Below are positions 42,357 through 53,119 of a stretch of 64,000 bases of DNA, piece by piece. The first letter of the stretch is position 1, and each line of letters begins with the position of its first letter. The notes below the pieces were generated by a model. That model made no database searches and had not been told where the DNA came from. It saw only the letters and a list, made by a program, of their open reading frames with translations. A program made the position numbers and the translations under genes. The stretch is taken from assembly GCA_023376005.1 (NCBI GenBank), contig CM042145.1:101892591-101956590 (forward strand), given 5' to 3'. Origin of the DNA: Doryteuthis pealeii. Lineage: Eukaryota > Mollusca > Cephalopoda > Myopsida > Loliginidae.

Positions 42357-42726
42357 TCTATACATATATAAAGGGCAGTTGTGTGTATGTATGTCCAAAA
42401 GAAACTACAAAAATAAAACAATTAATGACAAAGTAAATATATATACACATTCACTATCACCAGATCTTGCTTTTTGAACAAAAATAATGAAGATTTGATT
42501 TATATTCGTGAAGATAATTAAAAAATAGAATTTAAATAACAGTATGGATTTTTTTTTACATTGTGTAAAAGAGTTTCTGGATGAATGCAAGGTATTTTTT
42601 AAATAGGGATTTTAATGGGGTATCCTACAAGGATCCAACTTGCGATTCAACAATAATGGATCTGTGAGACTACCTTTTTTTACCCCCCCCCCCTCTACCC
42701 AGGTGACTCTGGGTAGCCACTTCTAG
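42357..42726 (+). mobile_element. Helitron K (third non-autonomous family)
   Basis: A | TCTATACATATATAAAGGG at the start; CTACCCAG-GTGACT-CTGGGTAG (perfect 8-bp stem, 42695-42716), CCACTT, CTAG | T at the end. 370 bp. The first ~145 bp has a reversed relative at about 55.66-55.80 kb. The 5' end (AAGGGCAGTTGTGTGTATGT) resembles known animal Helitron starts. Confidence 0.8.
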
Positions 42727-42872
42727 TTGACTAATAAATTAACTGTTGAAAATATTTTACGACTAATAACATAACAGTAAATTTATCCAATCAGCACACG
42801 CCATTTTTGACATTTAATCCACAGGATTATAATTCTTAAACCAAAATAAAAAAAGAGAAAAAAAAAGTAAAA

Positions 42873-43256
42873 TCTATATAATAATAGTTGTGTTCCTACA
42901 AGATATGACTGTTATCCTCTTGCAACACCCTCTGGTTAAAAATGACACCGTCCAAATGAGTGTTGTCACCTCAGCTAAATAATGGACCATTCCGTTTTTA
43001 TTATAAAGAAAGAAAGGGAAGAAAAATGACAAAAATATAATGAGAAAGAAAGAAAGAAAGAGAGTAGGCAAAAGATAGTGATAATGTCAATCTGTTTCAA
43101 TTGATCATAATGACAAGGAAAGAAAGAAAGAAAAAAGAGTGAGAGAGAATTAAATCAAGATTATTATACTTTTTACATATTGAACTATTGCAATAGCTCT
43201 TAAGTAAATATATCAAATGTTGTAATAATTAAATTATCATACTGTGGTATATCCAT
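42873..43256 (+). mobile_element. Helitron F, 3' end decayed
   Basis: Starts TCTATATAATAATAGTTGTG; ends within the hairpin (CTGTGG-TATAT-CCA), after which CTAG is lost. Confidence 0.7.
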
Positions 43257-43267
43257 CAGCAAAGGAT

Positions 43268-43705
43268 ATAGTCAGCATATTCAAAGCCTTACCAACATCA
43301 TGGAAAGAAAGAAAAGAGATTGAAATAGAAAAAAACTGAAAAAGGGAGACACAAACTGTGATAAAAAAAAAAAAAAAAAAAAAAAAGGTTGGCGACATGA
43401 AAAGTAATCCAAAAAAGAAAGAAAATAAAGAAGGGAGACACAAACTGTGATCCCCCCCCCACAAAAAAAAAGAAAAAGGGGTGACACAAACTGTGGTCCC
43501 CTAAAAGAAAATAAATAAAAAAATAGGGGACACACTAACCATGATCAAGAGAAGAGAGACATGAACTGTGATCAACAGAAGGGACAAAAACTCAAGTATA
43601 GAAAGAAAAGAGAGATTAAGAGCAAAAGACAGAGCAAAAGAGGGAGAAGGAAAAAGACAGAGCAAAAGAGGGAGAAGGAAAAAGACAGAGCAAAAGAGAA
43701 AGAGA
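43268..43705. repeat. Purine-rich degenerate tandem region
   Basis: GACACAAACTGTGATC-like units recur about five times (43350-43575), followed by three units of AGACAGAGCAAAAGAGGGAG (43628-43690). Long open frames here are repeat translations. Confidence 0.75.
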
Positions 43706-43835
43706 TCAAATGGTTTACCTAATTATTCTCTTCTGTTACAAATAACATCAGGTATTACCTCCATCACAAAATTTCTCATTACTCTATAAAAAGACTTGGC
43801 TATGTGACCAATTATATACAAGTCACATTGTATCT

Positions 43836-43838
<3 letters not shown>

Positions 43839-43875
<37 letters not shown>
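43839..43875. repeat. (TA)n microsatellite
   Basis: TA array. Confidence 0.9.
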
Positions 43876-43876
<1 letters not shown>

Positions 43877-44079
43877 ATAATTAAAATCAGTTATTGCATT
43901 GAGGTTATGTCACTTAATGTCTATACTGCTAAAGGGTGACATTTAATGTGATACATTCGTAAGCCAATTCTAGAGCATTCATTAGGAATAGTCTGTGACT
44001 TACAACAACCCACACTTGTGACCGCAATTGACTTCTGTAATTAGACCCCTAATTTTTAGCCACAAAAAGGTGTTTTGGT

Positions 44080-44768
44080 TCTGTAAACATTTTGTCATCC
44101 TGGATTCCTGCCCTTATTTACGCTATGCTTTTCCTTGAAGGTAACAGGCGTAAAACAAGTCCAGCTTTGATAATTACCAAGGGCTATTTCTCATTTTTTA
44201 TCGGCAAATTAATTCAGATGTTTTACAAGTCTCTCAACCTCATATAAAATACAAATAAGAACTCAGACAATTTTTTTTTTTTCAATTGAAATTTTACAAT
44301 ATATTTTTACAATACACAAACAGAAAACTCAAAACAATTTTCACACCATCTAATGTTTACAGCTAAATAGAAAACTTTTTTAAAAATTTTAATTTAAAAA
44401 TGTTTTTGTTTTTTCTAAATTAAATTTTTTTTTAAATTGCATCCTGCCCCAGAAAATTGGCTGAAATTCAGAAACGGTTTTATTGTGATTCCAACTTGAA
44501 AACTAAGAAGTCAGTTTTTGCCTTGGAGAGTGAAGTTAGAGTTTTTAGTTTTTTTTTTTAAAAAAATTGCTTCCGGTTTAGTGTTTTGTTTTGAATTTTA
44601 TGGGGGGGGGGGAGATCTTGTAAAATATCTAAATTAATTTGCTGATAAAAAGCAAGAAATATCTTTCGGTAAACATGTAAGCTGGGCCTGTTTTATGCCT
44701 GTTACCACCAAGGAAAAACAGTGTAAATAAGGGCAGGAATCTGGCATGACAAAATGTTTATTGACCCC
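44080..44768. mobile_element. Fold-back element (reference copy)
   Basis: The left end GTAAACATTTTGTCATCCTG with GATTCCTGCCCTTATTTACG is mirrored at the right end (GTAAATAAGGGCAGGAATCT, GGCATGACAAAATGTTTATT). Pairing continues inward through AATTAATTTGCTGATAAAAA. Both ends carry GGG(G)T(C/T)-like tips. No transposase, so mobilised in trans if at all. Related halves lie at 0.48-1.28 kb. Confidence 0.7.
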
Positions 44769-44779
44769 AGTGTTTTTAT

Positions 44780-45340
44780 CATATATTACCTGAAATGAAT
44801 GACCCTTAACTTTTGGCTATGCTAGCCAATAAAAATATTTCTTCAACATCCAATGACATAAAGAGAAAACATTCAGATACTTATACTTTTAAAACAACTG
44901 TAATACAATCAAAATCAATGCAATACCATGAGTAAACAATGTAGACTAGACCTTGATGTAGCTTACCATGTTTACTTGAAGGATTTTATTAGTAACTTTG
45001 TTAACTATTCATAATATTTGTACATATATGCATAGGTGTTACATATAGTAAACAATGTTAAATAAAAATATTATTATATCAACTATTAGTTAAACTGATA
45101 GTGTTTTTTTTTTTTTTAAGGTATAGGCTATGGGAGACACTTTGGTTCTAAGTTACAGCAAGGTTAAACCTAGAAACAAGGTACACTTCTAAGTTTCAAA
45201 AACATATATTGTGCAATGAACAATCCCTTGTTTTTTTTTAGGGAAAGAATTGGTCTTAAAAAATAGTTAATTGTAAAAGTGCTGGTTCCAGTGTGGATAC
45301 CCATTCATGCACATCTCCCTCTTTCGGTATCTGCTAGCAG
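44780..45340. other. Unassigned AT-rich sequence
   Basis: Nothing recognised apart from a T12 run. Confidence 0.4.
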
Positions 45341-45440
45341 ATGGAAATATCCCTTGCAATGTGTGTGACCACATCTGCAAGTCCAGAATTGGACTAACTA
45401 GCCACCAGAGGGTCCACAACTGATCAATGACATGGAGCGA
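45340..45440 (+). pseudogene. LINE ORF2 C-terminal finger
   Basis: The plus strand reads PCNVCDHICKSRIGLTSHQR, then VHN and a stop at 45422. Cx2C...SRIGLxSHxRxH is the terminal finger of LINE proteins. GATGTCATCGTCGTC follows as a short 3' end. Nothing upstream is recognisable. Confidence 0.6.
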
Positions 45441-45603
45441 TGTCATCGTCGTCTGCAACAGACTTCTAAAAGAAAAAGGAAAGGTTTCAGTGTGGACACC
45501 CATTCATACACATCTGCTAGAAACATTTAGTTACAGTTTAGCTTACTGTGTGAAAGTCTTACTATGAAACCTCAAAATGTTGATTAAGAGGAAAATGCCT
45601 TTG

Positions 45604-46093
45604 GGTAATCCCATGTCACAAATCACCCAGGCCATATCACCCACCCCCTTCAATTTTTCTGAAATTTTGTCTAAGTGTGGATTATGATAAAGTTAGCCAT
45701 TTCCAAAAATTGGAATATTGAACTTGCTAGGAGAAAATCAGAAATCATCAATAACTTAAAATTGGTTTAATTTAAAACTTTTCTGATAACATTTTTGGAT
45801 TCCTTGTGCAAAAATGCATTTATAAACCAATTTTTAGTAGTAGGGAAGATCTAAAACTCATTTTACAGACAAAAATAATTTACAAAAAGTCACCATTTTT
45901 GCTCCCTCCCCCTAATTTGGAAAGCTAAAAATCAACATAACTCCGCCAATTTTTGGAATTGGAAGCTCAAATTTTGGGGATTGTCTAATGTTAACACAGT
46001 CCACACCTGGAAAGAATTTCAGAAAAATTGAAGGGGGTGGGTGACAATTTTACTTTTTTCTGGATGTTTTGACATGGAATTACCCCTTTATCT
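45604..46093. mobile_element. 490-bp palindromic TIR element
   Basis: Left GGGTAATCCCATGTCA and reversed right GGGGTAATTCCATGTCA. Both arms continue with CACCCACCCCCTTCAATTTT and TCTGAAATT, and GTGTGGA in the same order. CTTT lies outside both ends (a possible short duplication). A MITE of unknown superfamily. Confidence 0.75.
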
Positions 46094-46229
46094 AGACCAG
46101 CAAAGAAAGGAAAGGATGTCTATCAATTTGTTCAACTTTGCTTATACAATACAGGGGTTCTATACAGTAGAGATAACAGTTCAACTTATGACTGAATCAA
46201 CTTATGACCAGACAGTCAGAACCTGACCA

Positions 46230-46466
46230 GGTTCAGAGTCAATGTTGGCATCATCCAGACAGCGGGGGAGTCTACCCTCTTTTCACTATTGCTAGACCAA
46301 GGAGATTATTTTCAGCGTCTGAGGTGGAGCGCCACAGCTACCATCAGCTCCTCACTTTACTGGACAGATCCCTGTATTACTCATGCGCTTAGTTATCAAG
46401 GGCCGGTATTGAACCGGGAACCTTGTGATTCCTACGTGGATGCTCCACCGACTGAGCTTATCATTT
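46230..46466 (-). mobile_element. SINE B copy
   Basis: Head AAGCTCAGTCGGTGGAGCAT. The 3' end is diverged (CAGAGTCAATGTTGGCATCA). Confidence 0.65.
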
Positions 46467-46499
46467 CCATTCAGAAAATTTGAAAAATGACGGTCGGGT

Positions 46500-46800
46500 G
46501 AGCACAGATCCTACTATTAGTTGTGAATTGAATGGAAAGTTTTTTTTATTCTCTTAGAGTATTTTAACACTATTTTGCTAATAAAATTCTTGTTAAAACA
46601 TGGCATTTTTGCTGTGTTATGCTACCATACATACAAAAATCAGATCATTATAATATAGAATACTACAACCACCATCACAAGATATTATTAAAGATGTGAT
46701 TGCTACTCAACTCAGCTTTTATAGTTCTGTATTTCAATCTCTGAATTGGATAATTATTTGGCATTAGTTTACATATGATTATATCGATTTACATAATCAA
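46500..46800. other. Unassigned AT-rich sequence
   Basis: No repeat partner or gene. Confidence 0.4.
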
Positions 46801-46808
46801 ATCATCAG

Positions 46809-46810
<2 letters not shown>

Positions 46811-46867
<57 letters not shown>
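46811..46867. repeat. (TA)n microsatellite, long
   Basis: About 56 bp of TA. A shorter array is at 46992-47020. Confidence 0.9.
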
Positions 46868-46871
<4 letters not shown>

Positions 46872-46992
46872 CAAGACTGCATATTTCTCAAATTACATGA
46901 TGATGTAAACAATACATTAAACAATTCATTTCTTTAGATTAGAAAATAATCTGATTACAAACAAAATGGAACAATGTCTCCAATGTCTCATG

Positions 46993-47024
<32 letters not shown>

Positions 47025-47186
47025 CAAGTTTCATTTTTTTTTTTAAACATGGAAAAAGTATACTAGATATTTAGAAAAAGTTTCAGTAAATTTTAAAAGA
47101 AAATTTGTCTATTCTCTTGAAAAATGACTTATGATGAGGGAAAACACCTGGTGAAAATGTCAGGCCATTTTTATCTAAAATTGAAA

Positions 47187-47343
47187 GGGCCAGTTTAGCT
47201 CAGTCGGTAGAGTGTTCAACTAGGAACCACAAGGTTCCTAGTTCTATACCGGCCCTCGCCAACTCGGCGTATAAGTAGCACAGGGATCTGTGCAATAAAG
47301 TGGGAAGCAGATGGTAGGTATGGCATGACACCTCAGATACAAA
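47187..47343 (+). mobile_element. SINE B, plus strand, 3'-truncated
   Basis: GGCCAGTTTAGCTCAGTCGG, TTCTATACCGGCCC: the best-kept tRNA-like head in the window, with a GGCC/GGCCC acceptor-like pairing. The body stops after CACCTCAGATAC. Confidence 0.7.
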
Positions 47344-47454
47344 AAAACCCTCAAAACTGCCAAAAAACTGGCAATTCAAAATTGATATAATTCTAAAATG
47401 CCAGATATAATTCTCAGCAAATTTTCTTAGCCCTGAAATATATTCCTAGGCTAA

Positions 47455-47545
47455 TGGTGTGAAACACAAAACAGCTTCAACCAGGATTTGAACTCGGGAC
47501 GCACAGTCCATTTCCAATGTTGGCCACTGTTATGCCACTTAAAAA
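47455..47545 (-). mobile_element. SINE C head fragment
   Basis: CAACCAGGATTTGAACTCGG and ACAGTCCATTTCCAATG; reversed head. Confidence 0.5.
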
Positions 47546-47550
47546 AAAAT

Positions 47551-48165
47551 ATTCTGGTTGAATCCGGATCCACAATCCTGAAATTTTGGATTCCCAAGTT
47601 TTAATTATTGCAATTGTTTTCTCAATCTTTTATGACATTTGATGATAATTTTTATAACTTAAAAATAAATTTGGGAATAATCAAAATTAATTGCAAAACC
47701 CAATGAAAGTCACCCATGAAATAGAAATAATTGTTCGTACGGAAAATAAGTACCTGCCTACGTCAAATTGTCTTTAAATTAAGTGGCAGCGGAAGAATTA
47801 TCATTTAATAATAAATGTAAATGTCAGTGTATCAGTGTGTCACATTATCTTCAACCGTACTCCTAGAGGTAGTAGCCCAACCTATTATACCATTTTGTAA
47901 TCAGGCGAACATTCCGGACCGAATCTGAACCCGAAATCTTGAAAATTTTTATACCCTAGTTTTAATTACAGTAATTATTTTTGGTGATTTTTGGTGATTT
48001 TTGTGACGAATATTTTGCACAATAGCAATTTTTATAACTTATAAATAAATTTGGGAATAATCAAAATTAATTGCAAACCCCAATGAAAGTCACCCATGAA
48101 ATAGAAATAATTGTTTGTAGGGAAAATAAGAAGCTACATTCATAAAATTGTCTTTAAATCAAGTG
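47551..48165. repeat. Direct duplication of ~240 bp
   Basis: 47551-47782 and about 47905-48162 share long blocks: AAATAAATTTGGGAATAATC, AAAATTAATTGCAAA, AATGAAAGTCACCCATGAAA. A short unrelated spacer lies between. No coding content. Confidence 0.75.
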
Positions 48166-48496
48166 TTATTCATTGTTGAGCCAAATTAAAAGGCCTCTGA
48201 AGGAGCTAGCTTAATTGCCAACAAAAAGGGCAGCTTTTAAGGTAGTTCTGAATAATTTGCACTTAAAAATATATTTATGGTAGAATAATAGATTTATTTG
48301 TATCAATAAATACACCATCTCTAAAATTTATTTGAGAAGTACTTGTAAAATCTGCATGTTAAAAAAAAAGAAAAAAAAAAAAAGAAAAGAAAAGAATCTA
48401 CAAAAAATATGTTGGTGGATTGATTTTTATGGCATGTCAACTCTTGTTAGGTTATTCAATGCTTAAGTTAGTCTTTTTTTATTTTTGCAAGCAATT

Positions 48497-48972
48497 ATGT
48501 GGTTTCAAGTGTCTAATAACAATCCTTGGTAATCAATCATAACTTCAAATAACTAGTCTTAATACAAATAATTTGCACACAGTTATCTGGTTTCAGCCAA
48601 TCCTATATAATACAAATAATTTATACATGGTTATCTGGTTTCAAGTATTCCTATATAATACAAATGATTTATACATGGTTGTCTGGTTTTAAGCTTTCCT
48701 ATATAATACTAATAATTTGCACACAGTTATCTGGTTTCAAGTATTCTTATATAACATAAATAATCTATACATGGTTATCTGGTTTCAACCAATCCTATAT
48801 AACCCTAATAATTTATACATGGTTGTCTGGTTTCAAGTATTCCTATATAATACAAATGATTTATACAGTTATCTTCTTTCAGTTATTACTATCTAATACT
48901 AATAATTTATCTGGTTTCAATCATTACCATCTAATGCTAATAATTTACACATGGTTATCTGGTTTCAAGCAA
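48497..48972. repeat. 48-bp minisatellite array, ~10 units
   Basis: Unit CAAGTATTCCTATATAATAC, AAATAATTTATACATGG, TTATCTGGTTT. Adjacent units differ by alternating CAAGTATTCC/CAACCAATCC and TTGCACAC/TTATACATG variants. Isolated units occur at 7.3, 9.6-9.9, 34.1, 34.9 and 49.5 kb, so the unit is also dispersed. Confidence 0.85.
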
Positions 48973-48976
48973 TCCA

Positions 48977-49218
48977 ATTCAGGTGGAGGCACATTGTCTA
49001 GTTGTTAAGAGTCATAGAAAATGGATTCGTTGACCAGAGTTCAAATCCTGGACGAAGCTACAATTCACATAGCGCTAATACCCTTGGGAAAGGTATGAAT
49101 CCAACTACTCTCCCTCCAGCTATGGGTAAATAGTAGGGCAGACTGGGCTCTTTAACCTTGGTTAGGCAACCAGTAGGTGAAGGAAAACTCTGAATTCAGA
49201 CCTGTTAAACTCTGCTTG
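48977..49218 (+). mobile_element. SINE C copy, tail truncated
   Basis: GGAGGCACATTGTCTAGTTG, CAGAGTTCAAATCCTGG, body to GACCTGTTAAACTCTGCTTG. Confidence 0.75.
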
Positions 49219-49286
49219 GGGTGGTCATTACTAGAATAGGCTCAGTCCTAATTAGTGATCTATTTCACTAAAAAAATTTTAGTCCT

Positions 49287-49528
49287 ATATAAGTAAAGTA
49301 GTCAGGGTGGCTTAAAGTCAGTATCAGTCAATCAACGAGGGAGTCTATCCCCTTTTCACTAGCGCTAGACCAAGGAGATTGTTTTTGCATCTGAGGTGAA
49401 GCACCAAACCTACCATCAGCTCCTTTACCACACAGATCCTTGTGTTACTCATACGCTGAGTTGGTGAGGACCGGTATCAAACTAGGGACCTTGTGGTTTC
49501 TAGCCAAACGCTCTACCGACTGAGCTTA
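49287..49528 (-). mobile_element. SINE B copy
   Basis: Head AAGCTCAGTCGGTAGAGCGT; tail TATAAGTAAAGTAGTCAGGG in plus reading. It follows a minisatellite context (CAAGTATTCC resumes at 49544). Confidence 0.75.
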
Positions 49529-49599
49529 CACAATTATATGGTTTCAAGTATTCCTATCTAACTCTTATGATTTGCAAGAAATTGTTGGATTTTGTGTAA

Positions 49600-50040
49600 A
49601 GTATTCAACTCTGTTACAAGATGAATGCAAGACTAAAACCAGAGTTTGGTAGGTGGCTTATATGGAGCTTTGGATTATTCCATTATGAACTCAGACAAGT
49701 TCATTTCCTGAGTTCTGATTGGCTGTTGGATTTCAGGGTGAGTAAGAACATGGATAAGTACCCAGTCTTCAGCCATCGCTTTGCATTATGCCAGCAGCAT
49801 GCAAGGACTGTATTAAGTTACAGCTTGTCTGTTGTTTTTTGTCTACTAACTCGACGGTAGTTAGAACCCCCACTGTGACGGTGAGTATCATATTGTTTCT
49901 ATATCTGAAGGATAACTTCTACCGAAATTATATGGTTCCTCAGTTTAGACTGCTCAGATCTCCAGAACTGGAAGTTCATCACCAGATGCAGTTTAGTGCG
50001 ATGCCCAGGACAAAGCGCTAACAAAAGAGGTCAACAGAAT
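49600..50040. other. Mostly unassigned; short family A trace
   Basis: The 79-codon frame at 49621 matches nothing I know. 49958-50015 (GATCTCCAGAACTGGAAGTT) is a family A piece. Confidence 0.35.
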
Positions 50041-50061
50041 AAACAGGATGCAATAAAGATA

Positions 50062-50706
50062 TCTTATTATAATGGAGATTGTGGGTTTGTCTGTCTGTAA
50101 CCGAAACTATATTACTATACAAGTCACAATTCCTTCAGTTATTTACATCATATTCTCCATGATTTGATTTTTTATTTAAACCTCAATTATTAATAAAATT
50201 GTTTTACATTACTTACACTGTTGACCATATCTACATACTAATAACATGCAATTGTATTTATATATACAAAAAAAATAGAGGTTTACAGTATGAATGGGAA
50301 GGCTAATTTGCATATTGATCTTAAAAAATTGATTTTGATAAATATATGCTTAGTATTATTGATTTCTAATTGTTTGGTTTTATCTTATTAAATATGAGCA
50401 ACAATCTCTTCAATAAATCTTAAAAGAAATCCCTTAACAAGAAGAAATAACTGTAATATTATTCTTTACTTCCTATTTTAACTAAACAGTTAAATTAGGA
50501 AAATGTACCAATGAAAGATGGGAGTAATGGAAAATGATGCAAGAGTTAGTTTCAAAGTTGTTCTATTTTTCAATCATACCCCCTCTGTTCAAAATCTTTT
50601 TATCTACATTCTTATTCAGTTTCATTAGCCTTTCTAATTTAATATGATATTTTATTATAAAATTTAACTAAAATACTTGCACCCGGAGGGTGCATATATT
50701 TGCTAG
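50062..50706 (+). mobile_element. Helitron E, reference copy with intact ends
   Basis: A | TCTTATTATAATGGAGATTG; GCACCC-GGA-GGGTGC (50679-50693), ATATATTTG, CTAG | T. 645 bp, no target-site duplication. The internal segment GGTTTACAG...GGGAAGGCTAATTTGCAT is shared by all copies. No Rep/helicase. Confidence 0.85.
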
Positions 50707-51167
50707 TATATATAAAACTGATTCAACTTCAATAAACTTACTTTTGTGATGATGACTTTATTCTGTATCCAAAGCAAGCAATTCCAACATCAGTCAAAAT
50801 GTCCCTATGTAAAATATTTCCTTTTTCTTTTCTTTTTTTTAATTCAATTTAACAACACTAATTCTTGCTTGATAATCTAGTTTAATAGGGAACCATTTAA
50901 ATACAAAAACCTTTTTCTTAACCCCCACTTCCTGTAAAGCTATGGGGGAAACACTTTGTAATCTATTAAGTATAGTGTAACCAGAGATGGCACAATCCTT
51001 AACCCCCCCTCCACGTCACACCTTTAAATAATCCTTGAGTGCAAGCTATCTTTTAAGTAGTCCTCATTATTCAACTACAATGGATTACAACCACAGCAGA
51101 ACACTACAAGTTTTGGTTGGCTGGGTTGTTTTTGTTTTACGGCATATCAACCCTTTTCAGGTCATTT

Positions 51168-51745
51168 CAATATCAGGTTGCTTACAGTACCTACTGTTGT
51201 TTAAATGGCCACCCATCTAAGTATTGAACAGGTTGGTGAGTTGGTTGTATTTAATGGCATGTCAACCCTTGTTGGGTTATTTTATGCCAAAGACATTGTT
51301 TTATTTATTCTTCCTGGGTACTCAATTTTTTATGTAACCCATAGATGGGACCCCAATAGACACTACCACTCTGAGTCAGAGTGGGCCTGGGAGTAATGGG
51401 TACTCCACATTCCCCAGAGCTCCAAAACTGGAACTTCCTCATCAGATAGAGTTTAACGTCATACCCAGGAAAATAAGACCCTCAGCCAACCCCTTCTAGC
51501 GCATATATGATAAAAAGGGTTGGGGCTGTCATAAGGGCAATAGGGTTGGGGAAAATCATATAGGTGCTAGGGCTTGATGTGACCAGCTGATTGAATGGAA
51601 GGGACCTCTCTGACCGCCCGTCTAGCCTAAGTAAGGACCAAAGTGGAGTGTTGCATGTCATCGACTGCTCAGCCACATTTGATATCAGGTTGCTAACAGT
51701 ATCTGTTGTTGTTTAAATGGTCACCCATCTAAGTATTGAACAGAC
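51168..51745 (-). mobile_element. Family A copy flanked by a ~60-bp direct repeat
   Basis: The family A copy occupies about 51228-51676. Outside it, 51168-51229 (ATATCAGGTTGCTTACAGTA ... GCCACCCATCTAAGTATTGA) is repeated at 51680-51741. That is too long for a normal target-site duplication and its two copies differ at several sites, so an older duplicated repeat is more likely. Confidence 0.6.
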
Positions 51746-51845
51746 TCATGACTGCTTAACTTTGGTGATCTAATAGGAACTCATGCTTTCGACATGACTA
51801 TAAGCTGAATACTTCAAGACAAGTTATTTATTCAATATTAGTTTT

Positions 51846-52260
51846 GGTAACATCATGGTGTAATGGTTAGCAAGCTAGTCTTGCAGATCCATTATTACTG
51901 AATAGAGAGTCTGATCCTAACTTGCAACTTGGTATCACATCCCTACCCATGGTGAATGGTTGGGTAAATACATTCATCCCATTGTGGTGTAATGGTTGGC
52001 AAGCTAGTCTTGCAGATCCATTACTACTGAATAGAGAGTCTGATCCTAATTGGATGCTCCTTACTTGCAACTTGGTATCACATCCCTACCCATGGTGAAT
52101 GGGTTGGGTAAATACATTCATCCCATTGTGGTGTAATGGTTGGCAAGCTAGTCTTGCAGATCCATTACTACTGGATAGCAAGTTCGATGCACGCTGGATG
52201 CCCCACACTTGTGACCTTCTATCAAATCCTACCTGTGAAATGGGTTGGTAAATAATTTTT
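51846..52260 (+). mobile_element. SINE D: three tandem tRNA-like units
   Basis: Units start TGGTGTAATGGTT(A/G)GCAAG at about 51854, 51991 and 52130. Each continues GCTAGTCTTGCAGATCCATT, a B-box-like GAGTCTGATCC/AAGTTCGATGC, CCCTACCCATGGTGAATGG and GGTTGGGTAAATA. The GGTTGG(G)TAAATA end resembles the end of SINE C. Tandem tRNA-like units are unusual for retroposition and suggest local amplification. Confidence 0.65.
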
Positions 52261-52264
52261 TTAA

Positions 52265-52507
52265 TATCAGTTTTGGATTTTGATATTAAAGACTAGTTTG
52301 GTTCCCGGTCTATTGATATTAAAGACTTAGTTTTGGTTCCCGGTCTATTGATATTAAAGACTTAAGACTTAGTTTTGGTTCCTCGTCTATTGATATTAAA
52401 GACTTAGTTTTGGTTCCCGTCTATTGATATTAAAGACTTAGTTTTGGTTCCCGTCTATTGATATTAAAGACTTAGTTTTGGTTTCCTCGTCTATTGATAT
52501 TAAAGAC
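52265..52507. repeat. ~33-bp tandem repeat, ~7 units
   Basis: Unit GTCTATTGATATTAAAGACT, TAGTTTTGGTTCCC with small indels. Confidence 0.9.
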
Positions 52508-52794
52508 TAACAAATTTAAGAAAACAGGTAGTAAATAAACACAGAACCTGAAGAACAATAATATACTGTATTTGACGGCATATAAAATGCACGGGCATAT
52601 AAGACCCACCCCCATTTCAGCAGGTTAGATTCAGGAAAAATGTTTTTAGTGTATTTAAGCATATATTGTTGAAAACAGTCTAGCTGTGCATTACACAAGC
52701 AGAAACATAGCTGTACAAAAGCAATTTGGCAGTACAGGCAAGCAATAAGCATACACAAGACATCTCAATAGCAGGAAATAATAATAATAAAAAC

Positions 52795-52840
52795 TTAAGA
52801 AATTGACCATGTGTCACATCCTACTTGTGTAGAGGGGTTG

Positions 52841-52872
<32 letters not shown>

Positions 52873-53115
52873 TAAGTAAAGTCGACGGGGCGGCCTAAAG
52901 TCGGTACCAACCAATCAGCGAGGGAGTCTATCCCCTTTTCAATAGCGCTAGACCAAGGAGATTGTTTTGCATCTGAGGTGGAGCGCCACACCTACCATCA
53001 GCTCCTTACTTTACCGCACAGATCCCTGTGCTACTCATACGCTGAGTTGGCAAGGACCGGTATCGAACTAGGAACCTTGTGGTTTCTAGCCGAACACTCT
53101 ACTGACTGAACTAAG
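52795..53115. mobile_element. SINE C tail, (TA)n, SINE B
   Basis: 52795-52845 is a plus-strand SINE C 3' end (GTCACATCCTACTTGTGTAG, AGGGGTTGGTG); 52849-52872 a TA array; 52873-53115 a near-consensus minus-strand SINE B (head ...TTCAGTCAGTAGAGTG). SINE B abuts the TA tail of SINE C. Confidence 0.7.
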
Positions 53116-53119
53116 AGAG

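Noticed and set aside
47187..47260. Functional tRNA gene
   Set aside because: The head is tRNA-like but the B-box is altered (TTCTATACC) and the body continues as SINE B; other copies share the same 3' extension.
49621..49860. 79-codon frame as a small gene
   Set aside because: No recognisable domain, no repeat partner, no splice or promoter context I can defend; length is expected by chance.
3485..53115. CRISPR-like regularly spaced repeats (the SINE B series)
   Set aside because: Spacing is irregular, units are ~245 bp and tRNA-derived, and the sequence is eukaryotic.
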